A DNA stretch of 64,000 nucleotides, from assembly GCA_965279295.1 (NCBI GenBank), contig CBDIHQ010000007.1. The stretch is one strand, 5' to 3'. The DNA comes from Aquabacter sp965279295 (GTDB lineage Bacteria; Pseudomonadota; Alphaproteobacteria; Rhizobiales; Xanthobacteraceae). Shown one piece after another: positions 35,772 to 44,566 of this stretch (positions are counted from its first letter, which is position 1; every line of letters starts with the position of its first letter). The translations under genes and the position numbers were made by a program. The notes under the pieces are model-generated. The model was given only the letters and a program-made list of their open reading frames with translations. It was not told where the DNA came from and searched no databases.

Positions 35772-38700
35772 TGCGAGCCCTGCGCCTCATTCTCTGGTCC
35801 TTCGCTGCGCTGGTCATCGGCGCGGCGGCGCTCGTGGTGGTGCTGTTCGGCAGCGCGCAGACCGGGTTCGGCCGCGACTATCTCGCGGTGCTGGCCAGCC
35901 GGCTCGCCTCTGGCGGCGGGCTGGACGTGAAGGTTTCGGGCCTCACCGGCTCCTTCCCCTGGCGCATCCGGGTCGCGCACATCGTCCTGGCCGATCCCAA
36001 GGGCACATTCGCGGAAATCGACGATCTCGCTTTGGCCTGGGCCCCGTTCGCGCTGCTGTCGGGCACGGTCTCGGTCTCCTCGCTCGAGGCCGCGCGGATC
36101 GGTATGTTGCGCGCACCCGAACTGCCGCCGTCCGAAACCCCATCCCAGTCCGGCGGCCTGCCGGCGGTGCGGGTGGTGGTGGACCGCCTCGCCGTGCCGC
36201 GCATCGACCTCGCCGCCCCGGTGCTGGGCAGCGCCGCCCAGTTCAGCTTCGAGGCGGCGCTCCGCCTGATGGAGCCGGCGCGCGGGATCTCCATGACATT
36301 CGACCTGGAGCGGCGCGACGCCGAGGGCACGCTCAACGGCACGGTGCGCTACGCCCCCGAGGGGCGGCAGCTCGATCTCGACCTCACCGCCCGCGAGCCG
36401 CAGGGCGGCGTCGCCGCGCGCCTCGCCGGGCTTGAGGGCCTGCCGGCGCTCGATGCCGGCATCAAGGGCTCGGGCACGCTGGACGACTGGAAGGGAACGC
36501 TGAAGGCCTCCGCCGGAACCCTCGCCCGTCTCGACGGCACGGCGGCGATCACCGCGTCCGCCGGCGCCCATGTGGTCACGCTCGCGCTCAATGGCGATGT
36601 GGCGCGGGCGATGCCGGCCAATATCGCGCCGCTGTTCGAGGGGCCAGCGAACCTGCGCGCGGAAGCGCGGATCGATCCCGCGTTCAACATCGACCTGCGC
36701 CGCTTCGTGCTGACCTCGGCTGGCCTGTCCGGAGAGATCAAGGGCACGCTGGATGCCGCCCGCCGGGCCGACCTCGCCTTCAGCGCACGCCTTGGCGATG
36801 CCGCGCGCTTTGCCGCCCTCGCGCCCGGCATCTCCTGGACCGCGCTTGCCCTCGACGGCACGCTGAAGGGGACGCAGGACGCCCCCCTCCTCGTCGCAAA
36901 CATTCAGGCGACCGGGCTCTCCGGCGCGGGCTATGGCGCCCGCAGCCTGAAGGTGACGGCCGGCACGGTGCCGCAAGCCTCCGGCCTTCTGACTTTCAAC
37001 GCCGATATGGTGGCGGACGGGCTTTCCGCCGCTGACCCCGCCGTAGCGCAGGCGCTCGGCACCGGCGGCACGCTGTCCGTGCGCGGGGACTGGAGCAAGA
37101 CCACCCCGCCGACCCTGACCAGCGCCACCGCGCGCCTGCCTGCGGTGGAGGCGACCTTCGCCGGACGCGCCACCCAGGACGCCATCCGCGGCAAGATCGA
37201 CCTGCCCCGCCTGGACCTTGCCGCCTTCGCCCCACTCGCCGGACGGCCGGTGCGCGGCATCCTCGCGCTGAATGCGGACGTGTCCCGCGACACCCGCCAG
37301 GGCGCGCTGGCGCTGGATATCAAGGGAAATTCCCAAGGCGTGGCGACCGGAGACCCCACTCTCGATGGGCTGATCGGCGGCACCGCCGCCTTCGCGGGCG
37401 GCATTTCCTATGCCCCGGACGGCGCGATCGCCGTGCGCGACCTCAAGGTGACGGCTCCCGGCGCCGGGATTTCCGTCAATGGCCGGATCGATGCCGCGAC
37501 CGCCAACCTCACCGGCACCATCGCCCTGCCGGACCTGAAGCGGCTTGACCCCCGCCTGGAAGGCGCGGGACGCGGACAGGCAGTTTTCTCCGGCAAGCTC
37601 TCCGCCCTCGATGTCACCGGCCAGGTGGCGGTGGACCAGGGCGCCGCCATGGGGCGGCCGATCAAGGGCCTGACCCTCGACTTCACCGCCCGCGACCTCA
37701 CCGGGCGCGTGGGCGGCACGGCCCGGCTCGCGGGGGAGGTGGGCGGCAAGCCGGCGCGCGGCGGGGCAAGCTTCGCCACCAATGCGGACGGCAGCCGCAG
37801 CCTTTCGGGGCTCGACCTCTCGGTGGGATCGGCGCGCCTCACGGGGGCGCTGACGGCGACCCCCGCCGGCCTGCTGACGGGCCGCCTCGCCTTCTCCGCG
37901 CAGGACCTGTCCGACGTGTCGGCACTGGCGCTCGACGAACTCGCCGGGCGCGCCGACGGCACGCTGGTGCTGGATATCCTCAACGGCGCACAACGCATCG
38001 CCGTCACCGGCACCTTCAACAATGTGGTGGCCGCAGGCCAGCGCGTGGCGACGGCCCGGTTCGACTTCGCCATCACCGACCCCCGCGTCTCCACCGCCCT
38101 GGTGGGCACGGTGGAAGCAACCGGCATCGCCGCAGGCAGCGTCACCGTGGACCGCATGCGCCTCGTGGCGGCACCGGCCAACGGCGGCACCGGCCTGACG
38201 CTGGATGCCGCCGCGCAGGGCGCCACCATCACCATGGCCGGTCGCGCGTCGAGCGGCGACGGGGCGCAGACCTTCCGGCTGGATACGCTGCGCGTCGTTC
38301 GCAACCAGGCGACGCTGGTCCTCGCTGCGCCCGCCACCTTCACCTATAGGGACGGCGCCGCCACCCTCGACCGCCTGGCGCTGAACGCGGGCGGCGGCAC
38401 CATCGCGCTCCAGGGTCGCTTTGGCGACACGCTGGATGCGAGCCTGGATGCGCGCGGCGTCCCGCTCTCCTTCGCCGCGCTGGCGGACCCCGCGCTCAAT
38501 CTTTCAGGCACGCTGGCGGCGACCGCCCGCGTCACCGGCAGCGCCACGGCGCCGACCGGGCGCTACGACATCACTGTTTCGCGCCTGACCGCCCCCGAGA
38601 TCGCCCGCGCCGGCGCCGGCCCCTACGACATCAGGGCCAGCGGCACTCTGGACGGCGGCCGCGCCGGGGTGAATGCCACCATCTCCGGCCCCGCGCTCAC

Positions 38701-40045
38701 CGGCGTCTCGATCAATGGTTCGGTGCCGATCTCCCAGGGCGGGCTGGACCTTGCCATGCGCGGGAGCATTTCGCTCGCCATCGCCAATGCGATGCTCGCG
38801 ACCACCGGCGCACGGGCGTCCGGCACGGCGGCGCTCAATGTGACGCTGCGGGGCGAACTCGCCGCGCCGCGCGCCGGCGGCACGGTGCGCATTTCCGGCG
38901 GCCGCTACGAGGATGCGCCCAATGGCGTGACCATCGAGAAGATCGAGGCTGTGCTGACCGGCACCGACCGCTCCGTGACCCTCTCCTCGCTACGCGCATC
39001 GACGCCGAACGGCGGCACCCTCCAGGCGCAGGGCAATATGGCCCTCGACACTGCCGGCGGATTTCCCGGCCGCATCGAGGTGACACTCAACAACGCCGGC
39101 CTCGTGAACAGCGAACTGATACGCTTCGTCACCGATGGCCGCGTCACCGTGAGCGGCCCGTTCGCCACCCGGCCCACCGTCGGCGGGCGCATCGACGTGC
39201 GGGCGCTGGACGTGAACCTCCCCGACCGTTTGCCCGGCGGCAGCGCGGCACACCTCCAGGTGCGCCATGTCAACCTGCCGCCCGGCGCTGCCCCCGCGGC
39301 GCCCCGCCCGCCCCGCACGGGCGGCCCGCGTTCTGCCGGCGCCTTCATCGCCACCCTCGATCTGACGGTGGCCGCACCGAACCGCATCTTCGTGCGTGGC
39401 CTGGGCATGGAAGCGGAAATGGGCGGCACCCTGCAATTGCGCGGCACCAGCGCCGAGCCGGTCACCCAGGGCGCGTTCGAGATGCGGCGCGGGCGCCTCG
39501 ACGTGCTGGGCCGTCGCCTGGACTTCACGCGCGGCCGCCTGACCTTCAACGGCTCCACCGATCCCGACCTCGACTTCATCGCCGAGAGCACGGCGGCGGA
39601 CGTGACGGCGCGCATCATCATCACGGGGCGGGCCTCGCAACCGGAGATTTCCTTCTCCTCCTCGCCGGTGCTGCCGCAGGACGAGGTGGTGGCGCGCCTG
39701 CTGTTCGGCCGCGCCACCGGCCAGCTCTCCGCCGGGCAGGCGCTCCAGGTGGCGCAGGCGGTGGCGACGCTCTCCGGCACCGGGCAGGCGACGTTGGGCA
39801 ATCTGCGCCGCTCGCTCGGGCTCGACCAGTTGAATGTCGGCGTGAATTCCGCCGGCACGGGGGGCGAAGTCGGCCTCGGCCGGCGCATCAACGACAAGAT
39901 CTCGCTGGGCGTGCGGCAGGGCACCACCTCCGGCTCCACCCAGGCCACCATCGACATCGATCTCGGCAAGAACATCCGCCTCCAGGGCGCAACCGGGGCC
40001 GACGGCGGCACCTCGGTGGGCATCGGCGCGCAGTGGGATTATTGA
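35771..40045 (+). CDS. tamB: Translocation and assembly module protein TamB
   Basis: A 1424-residue AsmA-like bridge protein. An N-terminal anchor (LILWSFAALVIGAAALVVVLF) is followed by a long, repetitive beta-strand region rich in Gly, Thr and Asp, which should form a hydrophobic groove spanning the periplasm. The conserved C-terminal DUF490/TamB domain (about 1080-1424) contains RGRLDVLGRRLDFTRGRLTF and ISFSSSPVLPQDEVVARLLF. It partners TamA, with the ATG overlapping the tamA stop (TGATG). The family takes part in outer-membrane protein assembly and phospholipid transport. Confidence 0.95.
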   Translation: MRALRLILWSFAALVIGAAALVVVLFGSAQTGFGRDYLAVLASRLASGGGLDVKVSGLTGSFPWRIRVAHIVLADPKGTFAEIDDLALAWAPFALLSGTVSVSSLEAARIGMLRAPELPPSETPSQSGGLPAVRVVVDRLAVPRIDLAAPVLGSAAQFSFEAALRLMEPARGISMTFDLERRDAEGTLNGTVRYAPEGRQLDLDLTAREPQGGVAARLAGLEGLPALDAGIKGSGTLDDWKGTLKASAGTLARLDGTAAITASAGAHVVTLALNGDVARAMPANIAPLFEGPANLRAEARIDPAFNIDLRRFVLTSAGLSGEIKGTLDAARRADLAFSARLGDAARFAALAPGISWTALALDGTLKGTQDAPLLVANIQATGLSGAGYGARSLKVTAGTVPQASGLLTFNADMVADGLSAADPAVAQALGTGGTLSVRGDWSKTTPPTLTSATARLPAVEATFAGRATQDAIRGKIDLPRLDLAAFAPLAGRPVRGILALNADVSRDTRQGALALDIKGNSQGVATGDPTLDGLIGGTAAFAGGISYAPDGAIAVRDLKVTAPGAGISVNGRIDAATANLTGTIALPDLKRLDPRLEGAGRGQAVFSGKLSALDVTGQVAVDQGAAMGRPIKGLTLDFTARDLTGRVGGTARLAGEVGGKPARGGASFATNADGSRSLSGLDLSVGSARLTGALTATPAGLLTGRLAFSAQDLSDVSALALDELAGRADGTLVLDILNGAQRIAVTGTFNNVVAAGQRVATARFDFAITDPRVSTALVGTVEATGIAAGSVTVDRMRLVAAPANGGTGLTLDAAAQGATITMAGRASSGDGAQTFRLDTLRVVRNQATLVLAAPATFTYRDGAATLDRLALNAGGGTIALQGRFGDTLDASLDARGVPLSFAALADPALNLSGTLAATARVTGSATAPTGRYDITVSRLTAPEIARAGAGPYDIRASGTLDGGRAGVNATISGPALTGVSINGSVPISQGGLDLAMRGSISLAIANAMLATTGARASGTAALNVTLRGELAAPRAGGTVRISGGRYEDAPNGVTIEKIEAVLTGTDRSVTLSSLRASTPNGGTLQAQGNMALDTAGGFPGRIEVTLNNAGLVNSELIRFVTDGRVTVSGPFATRPTVGGRIDVRALDVNLPDRLPGGSAAHLQVRHVNLPPGAAPAAPRPPRTGGPRSAGAFIATLDLTVAAPNRIFVRGLGMEAEMGGTLQLRGTSAEPVTQGAFEMRRGRLDVLGRRLDFTRGRLTFNGSTDPDLDFIAESTAADVTARIIITGRASQPEISFSSSPVLPQDEVVARLLFGRATGQLSAGQALQVAQAVATLSGTGQATLGNLRRSLGLDQLNVGVNSAGTGGEVGLGRRINDKISLGVRQGTTSGSTQATIDIDLGKNIRLQGATGADGGTSVGIGAQWDY

Positions 40046-40107
40046 GCCCTATGGGGCCTGCGCCGACATCGGCTTAAGATCGGCGCGCAGCAGTTCGGAG
40101 ACGACGC

Positions 40108-41286
40108 GTGGTCGAGATTTATGATGTGGTGATCGTCGGCGGCGCGGTGATGGGCTCCTCCATCGCCTGCCATCTCGCCGCCGATCCGGATTTCTCCGGC
40201 AGCATCCTCGTGCTGGAGCAGGACCCGAGCTATCAGCAGTGCGCCTCGGCGCTCTCGGCCGCCTCGATCCGCCAGCAATATTCCTCGGCCATCAATGTGG
40301 AGATTTCGCTCTACGGCATCCAGTTCCTGCGGGAGATCGGCACCCGGCTGGAGGTGGCGGGCGAGCGGCCGGAGATCGGCCTCAAGGAGGGCGGATACCT
40401 GTTCCTGGCGACGCCGGAGCAGGAGGCCGACATGCGGGCGGCGAACGCGCTCCAGCGCGGGCTCGGCGCCGACATCGCCCTGCTTGACCCGGATGCGCTG
40501 GTGGCGCGCTTTCCCTGGCTCAGCACGCAGGACCTCGCGCTGGGCAGTTTCGGCCTGACCGGCGAGGGCTGGTTCGACGGCTATGGCCTGATGCAGGCGT
40601 TCCGCCGCAAGGCGCGCGCCGGGGGCGTCACCTATGCCGCCGCCCGCGCCGTGGGGGTGGACATGGCGGGCGGGCGGATTACCGCCGTGCGCCTGGCGGA
40701 CGGCCGCACCATCGGCTGCGGCGCCGTGGTGAACGCGGCCGGCACCGGCGGCACGGATTTCGCGCGGGCGGCGGGCATCGACCTCCCGGTGCGGGCGCGC
40801 AAGCGGATGATCTTCACCTTCACCTGCGCCGATCCGGTCGCCGACTGCCCGCTGATGATCGACCCGAGCGGCGTCTATGTCCGCCCCGAGGGCGCGGGAT
40901 TTCTGTGCGGCACCTCGCCGGCGCCAGAAGCGGACCCGGACTGCACGGATTTCGAGGTGGACCACACCCTGTTCGAGGATCACATCTGGCCGGTCCTCGC
41001 CACCCGCGTGCCGGCGTTCGAGCGCATCCGCACCGGGCGTGCCTGGGCCGGGCATTACGACCTGAACCTGTTCGACCACAATGCGATCCTCGGTCCTGCC
41101 CCGCAGGTGCCCAATCTTCACCTGTGCAACGGTTTTTCCGGCCACGGGCTGCAACAATCCCCCGCCGTGGGGCGCGGCCTCGCGGAACTGATCGTCCACG
41201 GCCGCTACCGGACCATCGATCTTTCCGCGCTCGGCTACACGCGCCTGCTGGGCGATGCGCCGCTGACGGAAGCCAAAGTCGTTTGA
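40108..41286 (+). CDS. FAD-dependent oxidoreductase (DAO family)
   Basis: A 392-residue flavoprotein of the glycine oxidase/sarcosine oxidase-like DAO group. The N-terminal Rossmann motif VVIVGGAVMGSSIACHLA binds FAD, and CASALSAASIRQQYSS and the C-terminal HLCNGFSGHGLQQSPAVGR are typical of the family. Substrates are secondary or tertiary amines or amino acids, not predictable here. A GTG start at 40108 has GGAG about eight bases upstream. It leads a same-direction run with the CocE-type hydrolase (135-nt gap) and the Bug protein. Confidence 0.88.
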   Translation: MVEIYDVVIVGGAVMGSSIACHLAADPDFSGSILVLEQDPSYQQCASALSAASIRQQYSSAINVEISLYGIQFLREIGTRLEVAGERPEIGLKEGGYLFLATPEQEADMRAANALQRGLGADIALLDPDALVARFPWLSTQDLALGSFGLTGEGWFDGYGLMQAFRRKARAGGVTYAAARAVGVDMAGGRITAVRLADGRTIGCGAVVNAAGTGGTDFARAAGIDLPVRARKRMIFTFTCADPVADCPLMIDPSGVYVRPEGAGFLCGTSPAPEADPDCTDFEVDHTLFEDHIWPVLATRVPAFERIRTGRAWAGHYDLNLFDHNAILGPAPQVPNLHLCNGFSGHGLQQSPAVGRGLAELIVHGRYRTIDLSALGYTRLLGDAPLTEAKVV

Positions 41287-41421
41287 TGTCTTCCCCTGTC
41301 CGGACCTAAACGCCGGCCGAAGAAACCAGGGGCGTGACATCCGCACGCTTGAAAAATCGATTTTCACGCGTTATCCCTGCGGCCAATCACACGCGCTCGC
41401 ACGCACCCAGGGAGAAGGCGC

Positions 41422-43128
41422 ATGACCACGGAAAGCCCAAGCACGGGCGTCGCCCCGGACGGACTGGTGTTCGAGAAGGACGTCGCCGTCCCGGTGTCCG
41501 ACGGATTGGTGCTGCGCGCCAATGTGTTCCGCCCAAAGGCGGAAGGCCGCTATCCCGTGGTCATGGCAATGGGCATCTACGGCAAGGACGCGCATTTCGG
41601 CGATGCATTCAAGAGCCAGTGGGACAACCTGCTGCGGGTCTATCCCGACCTCTGCGCCAATGGCTCCACCGGCCAGTATCTCAGGTGGGAGGTGGTCGAC
41701 CCCGAGCGGTGGGTGCCGGACGGCTTTGTGGTGGTGAATATCGATTCTCGCGGCAGCGGAAAGTCGCCGGGCTATCTCGACCCGTTCTCGACCCGCGAGA
41801 CCACCGATTATTACGACGCCATCGAATGGGCGGCGGCCCAGCCCTGGTCCAACGGCAAGGTCGGCCTGATCGGCATCTCCTATTTCGCCATCAAGCAGTG
41901 GCAGGTGGCAGCCCTCCAGCCGCCGCATCTCGCCGCCATCGTGCCGTGGGAAGGCGCCAATGATTTCTATCGCGACTGGAGCCATCACGGCGGCATCTTC
42001 TCCGCCGGCTTCCCGACCGCATGGTGGCCGCGCCAGGCGCTGGTGAACCAGCACGGCAGCGGCGACAGCACCTATCGCGACCGCGACACTGGCGAGCGCA
42101 CCACAGGGCCGGCGCTCAGCAAAGAGGTTCTCGCCGGCAGCCGCACCAATCACCCCGCCGACCTGCTGGCGCATCCGCTCGACGATGCCTGGCACAAGGA
42201 GCGCACCGCCGACCTCTCCCGCATCAATGTGCCGGTGCTGTCCGCCGGCAATTGGGGCGGGCCGGGCATCCATCTGCGCGGCAATATCAACGGGTTCCTC
42301 GGGGTCGCGTCGCAGAGCAAATGGCTCTCCATGCATATCGGCACCCATTACGACAGCTTCTACCTGCCGCCCTATGTGGCCATGCAGAAGCGGTTCCTCG
42401 CACACGTCCTGAAGGGCGAGGACAATGGCTGGGACAAGACCCCGCCGATCCGCCTGGAAGTGCGCCGGCCGGACGGCGCCGATGAACGCTTCGAGCAGGA
42501 ATGGCCGCTCGCCCGCACCCGCTGGACGCCGTTTCACCTCGATGCCGCCAACCTCTCCTTCGGCACGGCTACTCCGGCCGCTGCCGCCAGCACGTCGTTC
42601 GAGGCGCTGGGCGCAGGCGTCGACTTCTCCACCGCGCCGTTCGAGACGCAGACCGAGTTTACCGGCCCGCTCGCTGCCCGGCTGTTCGTCTCCTCCACCA
42701 CCGGGGATGCCGACCTGTTCGTCACGCTGCGCCTGTTCGATCTTGAGGACCAGGAGGTGCGCTACACCGGGGCTCACGAGCCGGTGCCGGTGGCACGCGG
42801 CTGGCAGCGCGCCTCGCACCGCAAGACCGACCCGGCGCTCTCGACGCCCTATCGCCCCTGGCACACCCACGACGAGGTGCAGCCTCTGGTGCCGGGCGAA
42901 ATCTATCCCGTCGACGTGGAGATCTGGCCGACCAGCGTGGTCGTGCCCGCCGGCTACCGGCTGGTGCTGACCGTCCAGGGCCGCGACTTCGAGTATCCGG
43001 GCCTGCCGGGCCGTATCCTGCATGACAGCGCGACGGATCGTCCCGCCGATGTCTTCGGCGGCGTCACCACGCTCTACACCGGGGGCGCATACGACGCCCA
43101 GCTTCTGCTTCCCGAAATCCCCGGCTGA
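41422..43128 (+). CDS. CocE/NonD family hydrolase
   Basis: A 568-residue alpha/beta hydrolase of the X-Pro dipeptidyl-peptidase/cocaine-esterase group (S15). The nucleophile is S153 in IGISYFAIKQW, a variant of the usual GxSYxG with Phe-Ala after the Tyr. A likely histidine is in HIGTHYDSFY. The C-terminal jelly-roll domain runs from about 360 (GEDNGWDKTPPIRLEVRR) to the end. No signal peptide, so probably cytoplasmic. Such enzymes cleave acyl esters or acyl-amides. The next gene encodes a secreted solute-binding protein 39 bases on. Confidence 0.9.
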   Translation: MTTESPSTGVAPDGLVFEKDVAVPVSDGLVLRANVFRPKAEGRYPVVMAMGIYGKDAHFGDAFKSQWDNLLRVYPDLCANGSTGQYLRWEVVDPERWVPDGFVVVNIDSRGSGKSPGYLDPFSTRETTDYYDAIEWAAAQPWSNGKVGLIGISYFAIKQWQVAALQPPHLAAIVPWEGANDFYRDWSHHGGIFSAGFPTAWWPRQALVNQHGSGDSTYRDRDTGERTTGPALSKEVLAGSRTNHPADLLAHPLDDAWHKERTADLSRINVPVLSAGNWGGPGIHLRGNINGFLGVASQSKWLSMHIGTHYDSFYLPPYVAMQKRFLAHVLKGEDNGWDKTPPIRLEVRRPDGADERFEQEWPLARTRWTPFHLDAANLSFGTATPAAAASTSFEALGAGVDFSTAPFETQTEFTGPLAARLFVSSTTGDADLFVTLRLFDLEDQEVRYTGAHEPVPVARGWQRASHRKTDPALSTPYRPWHTHDEVQPLVPGEIYPVDVEIWPTSVVVPAGYRLVLTVQGRDFEYPGLPGRILHDSATDRPADVFGGVTTLYTGGAYDAQLLLPEIPG

Positions 43129-43167
43129 ACATCAGTGTCCGTGCACGACGCGGGCGAGGAGACCGAA

Positions 43168-44175
43168 ATGCCCAACGCCAAAACACCCCATCAGCCGATC
43201 GACCTGCGGCTCGGCCGCCGCGCCCTGCTGCGCGGTGCTCTTGCCGCCGGGGTTGCCGGCGCCCTGCCCCGCGCCGCCTTCGCGGCGGACTTCCCCACCA
43301 AGCCGATCCGCTTGGTGTGCCCGTTCGCACCCGGCGTTTCCACGGACGTGCTGGCGCGCGCCTTCGCCAAACACATGTCGATGGATCTCGGCCAGCCGGT
43401 GGTGGTGGAAAACCGTCCCGGCGCGAACGGCGTGCTCGCCTCGACGCTGGTCGCCCGCACCCCGGCGGACGGTTACACGCTGCTGTTCACCACCGGCTCG
43501 CATATCGCCAATGCGGCGATGGCGACCACCCTCCAGTACAAGCCGGTGGACGATTTCACCGCCCTGTTCCTGGCGGCCCAGTCCTACGGGCTGGCCCTGG
43601 TCGCGACCAAGTATGATTCGGTCGAGGCCATCGTCGCGGCGGCGAAGAAGGAGCCGGGCAAGCTGACCTATGCCACCTCGGGCGTCGGCAATGTCACCCA
43701 TGTGGCCGGCGCGGTGTTCGAGAAGCTCGCGGGCGTCGACCTGATCGACGTGCCCTACAACTCGCCGACCCTCGCCACCGACGTCATGGGCGGGCAGGTG
43801 GACATGACGTTCATCTCCACCGTCACCGCCGTCCCGCTGATGAAGACCGGCAAAGTGAAGGTGCTCGCCACCACCGGCACCATGCGCCCGCCGACGCTGC
43901 CCGACGTGCCGACCTTCCAGCAGCTCGGCTACAAGGATTTCGACATCACCGGCTATTTCGGCATGCTGGCCCCGGCCAACCTGCCACCGGATATCACCAA
44001 CATCCTCTACCGCGCCCTGAAGAAGGCGGGGGAAACCAAGGAAGTGCGGGATCTGCTGACGGAATCGAGCCTTTATCCCTCCGATCTCGACCCCAAGGGC
44101 TTCGACGCCTTCCTGCGCAAGGACCTCGCCTTCCAGACCGCCCTGATGAAGGACCTCGGCATTCAGATGCAGTGA
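43168..44175 (+). CDS. Bug-type tripartite tricarboxylate transporter substrate-binding protein
   Basis: A 335-residue periplasmic binding protein. The twin-arginine-like signal LGRRALLRGALAAGVAGALP ends near AFA-ADF, and the mature start FPTKPIRLVCPFAPG plus ENRPGANGVLAS and TPADGYTLL are the Bug (TctC) signature. An upstream GTG at 43135 exists, but ATG 43168 follows GAGGAGA at good spacing. No TctA/TctB membrane subunits are nearby, which is common for Bug proteins. Its ligand is probably related to the substrate of the preceding hydrolase and oxidase, an inference from position. Confidence 0.9.
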   Translation: MPNAKTPHQPIDLRLGRRALLRGALAAGVAGALPRAAFAADFPTKPIRLVCPFAPGVSTDVLARAFAKHMSMDLGQPVVVENRPGANGVLASTLVARTPADGYTLLFTTGSHIANAAMATTLQYKPVDDFTALFLAAQSYGLALVATKYDSVEAIVAAAKKEPGKLTYATSGVGNVTHVAGAVFEKLAGVDLIDVPYNSPTLATDVMGGQVDMTFISTVTAVPLMKTGKVKVLATTGTMRPPTLPDVPTFQQLGYKDFDITGYFGMLAPANLPPDITNILYRALKKAGETKEVRDLLTESSLYPSDLDPKGFDAFLRKDLAFQTALMKDLGIQMQ

Positions 44176-44229
44176 GGGTCCGGGGGGCTTTAGTGAGGTG
44201 GAGTGCTTCCATCTCCCCCTTACGCTATT

Positions 44230-44350
44230 CCCTCTCCCGCTTGCGGGGGAGGGCTAGGGAGGGGGAATTGCTGAGACATGGGTTGGGTGCGGAGCTTCTT
44301 CTGAAGCCCCGGCCCCCTCCCCAACCCTCCCCCGCAAGCGGGAGAGGGGG
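44230..44350. repeat. Composite intergenic repeat, family A (inverted arms)
   Basis: The left arm (44230-44265) contains CTCTCCCGCTTGCGGGGGAG, itself a palindrome, followed by GGCTAGGGAGGGGG. The right arm (44313-44350) is its inverted copy, CCCCCTCCCCAACC to CAAGCGGGAGAGGGGG. About 47 unrelated bases lie between. A second composite of the same design is in the metI-metQ gap, and single arms occur near 46.06 and 62.2 kb. Confidence 0.85.
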
Positions 44351-44401
44351 CGCGGCGGTGGCTCACATGCGTCTAGTAAAGCCCTGTGGTTGGTGCGCTT
44401 T

Positions 44402-44520
44402 CACCTCTCCCCGAGGGGGAGAGGTCGGCTGCGAAGCGGACGGGTGAGGGGGCTCCTGACGCGCAGAACGGATAGGTTTGCCCCCCTCACCCCAACCCTC
44501 TCCCCCGCGGGGAGAGGGGG
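44402..44520. repeat. Composite intergenic repeat, family B
   Basis: Left arm CACCTCTCCCCGAGGGGGAG then AGGTCGGCTGCGAAGCGGA and CGGGTGAGGGGGCTC; right arm (44481-44520) CCCCCCTCACCCCAACCCTC to GCGGGGAGAGGGGG. An inverted copy of the whole unit, arms and spacing alike, lies at 62286-62410. With family A it fills most of the 391-base gap after the Bug gene, in which I see no gene. Confidence 0.85.
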
Positions 44521-44566
44521 TAAGACGCCGCTGCTGGAATACTGGGCAGAGGCCAAGCCACCACCC

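Noticed and set aside
35744..37993. Long minus-strand open frame (749 codons) opposite tamB
   Set aside because: GC-rich coding DNA leaves antisense frames open. TamB on the plus strand has a full family match, while the antisense product is rich in Arg, Gly and His with no domain.
44230..44520. CRISPR-like array of spaced repeats
   Set aside because: The repeats are inverted arms of two palindromic families at irregular distances, without equal direct repeats or cas genes.
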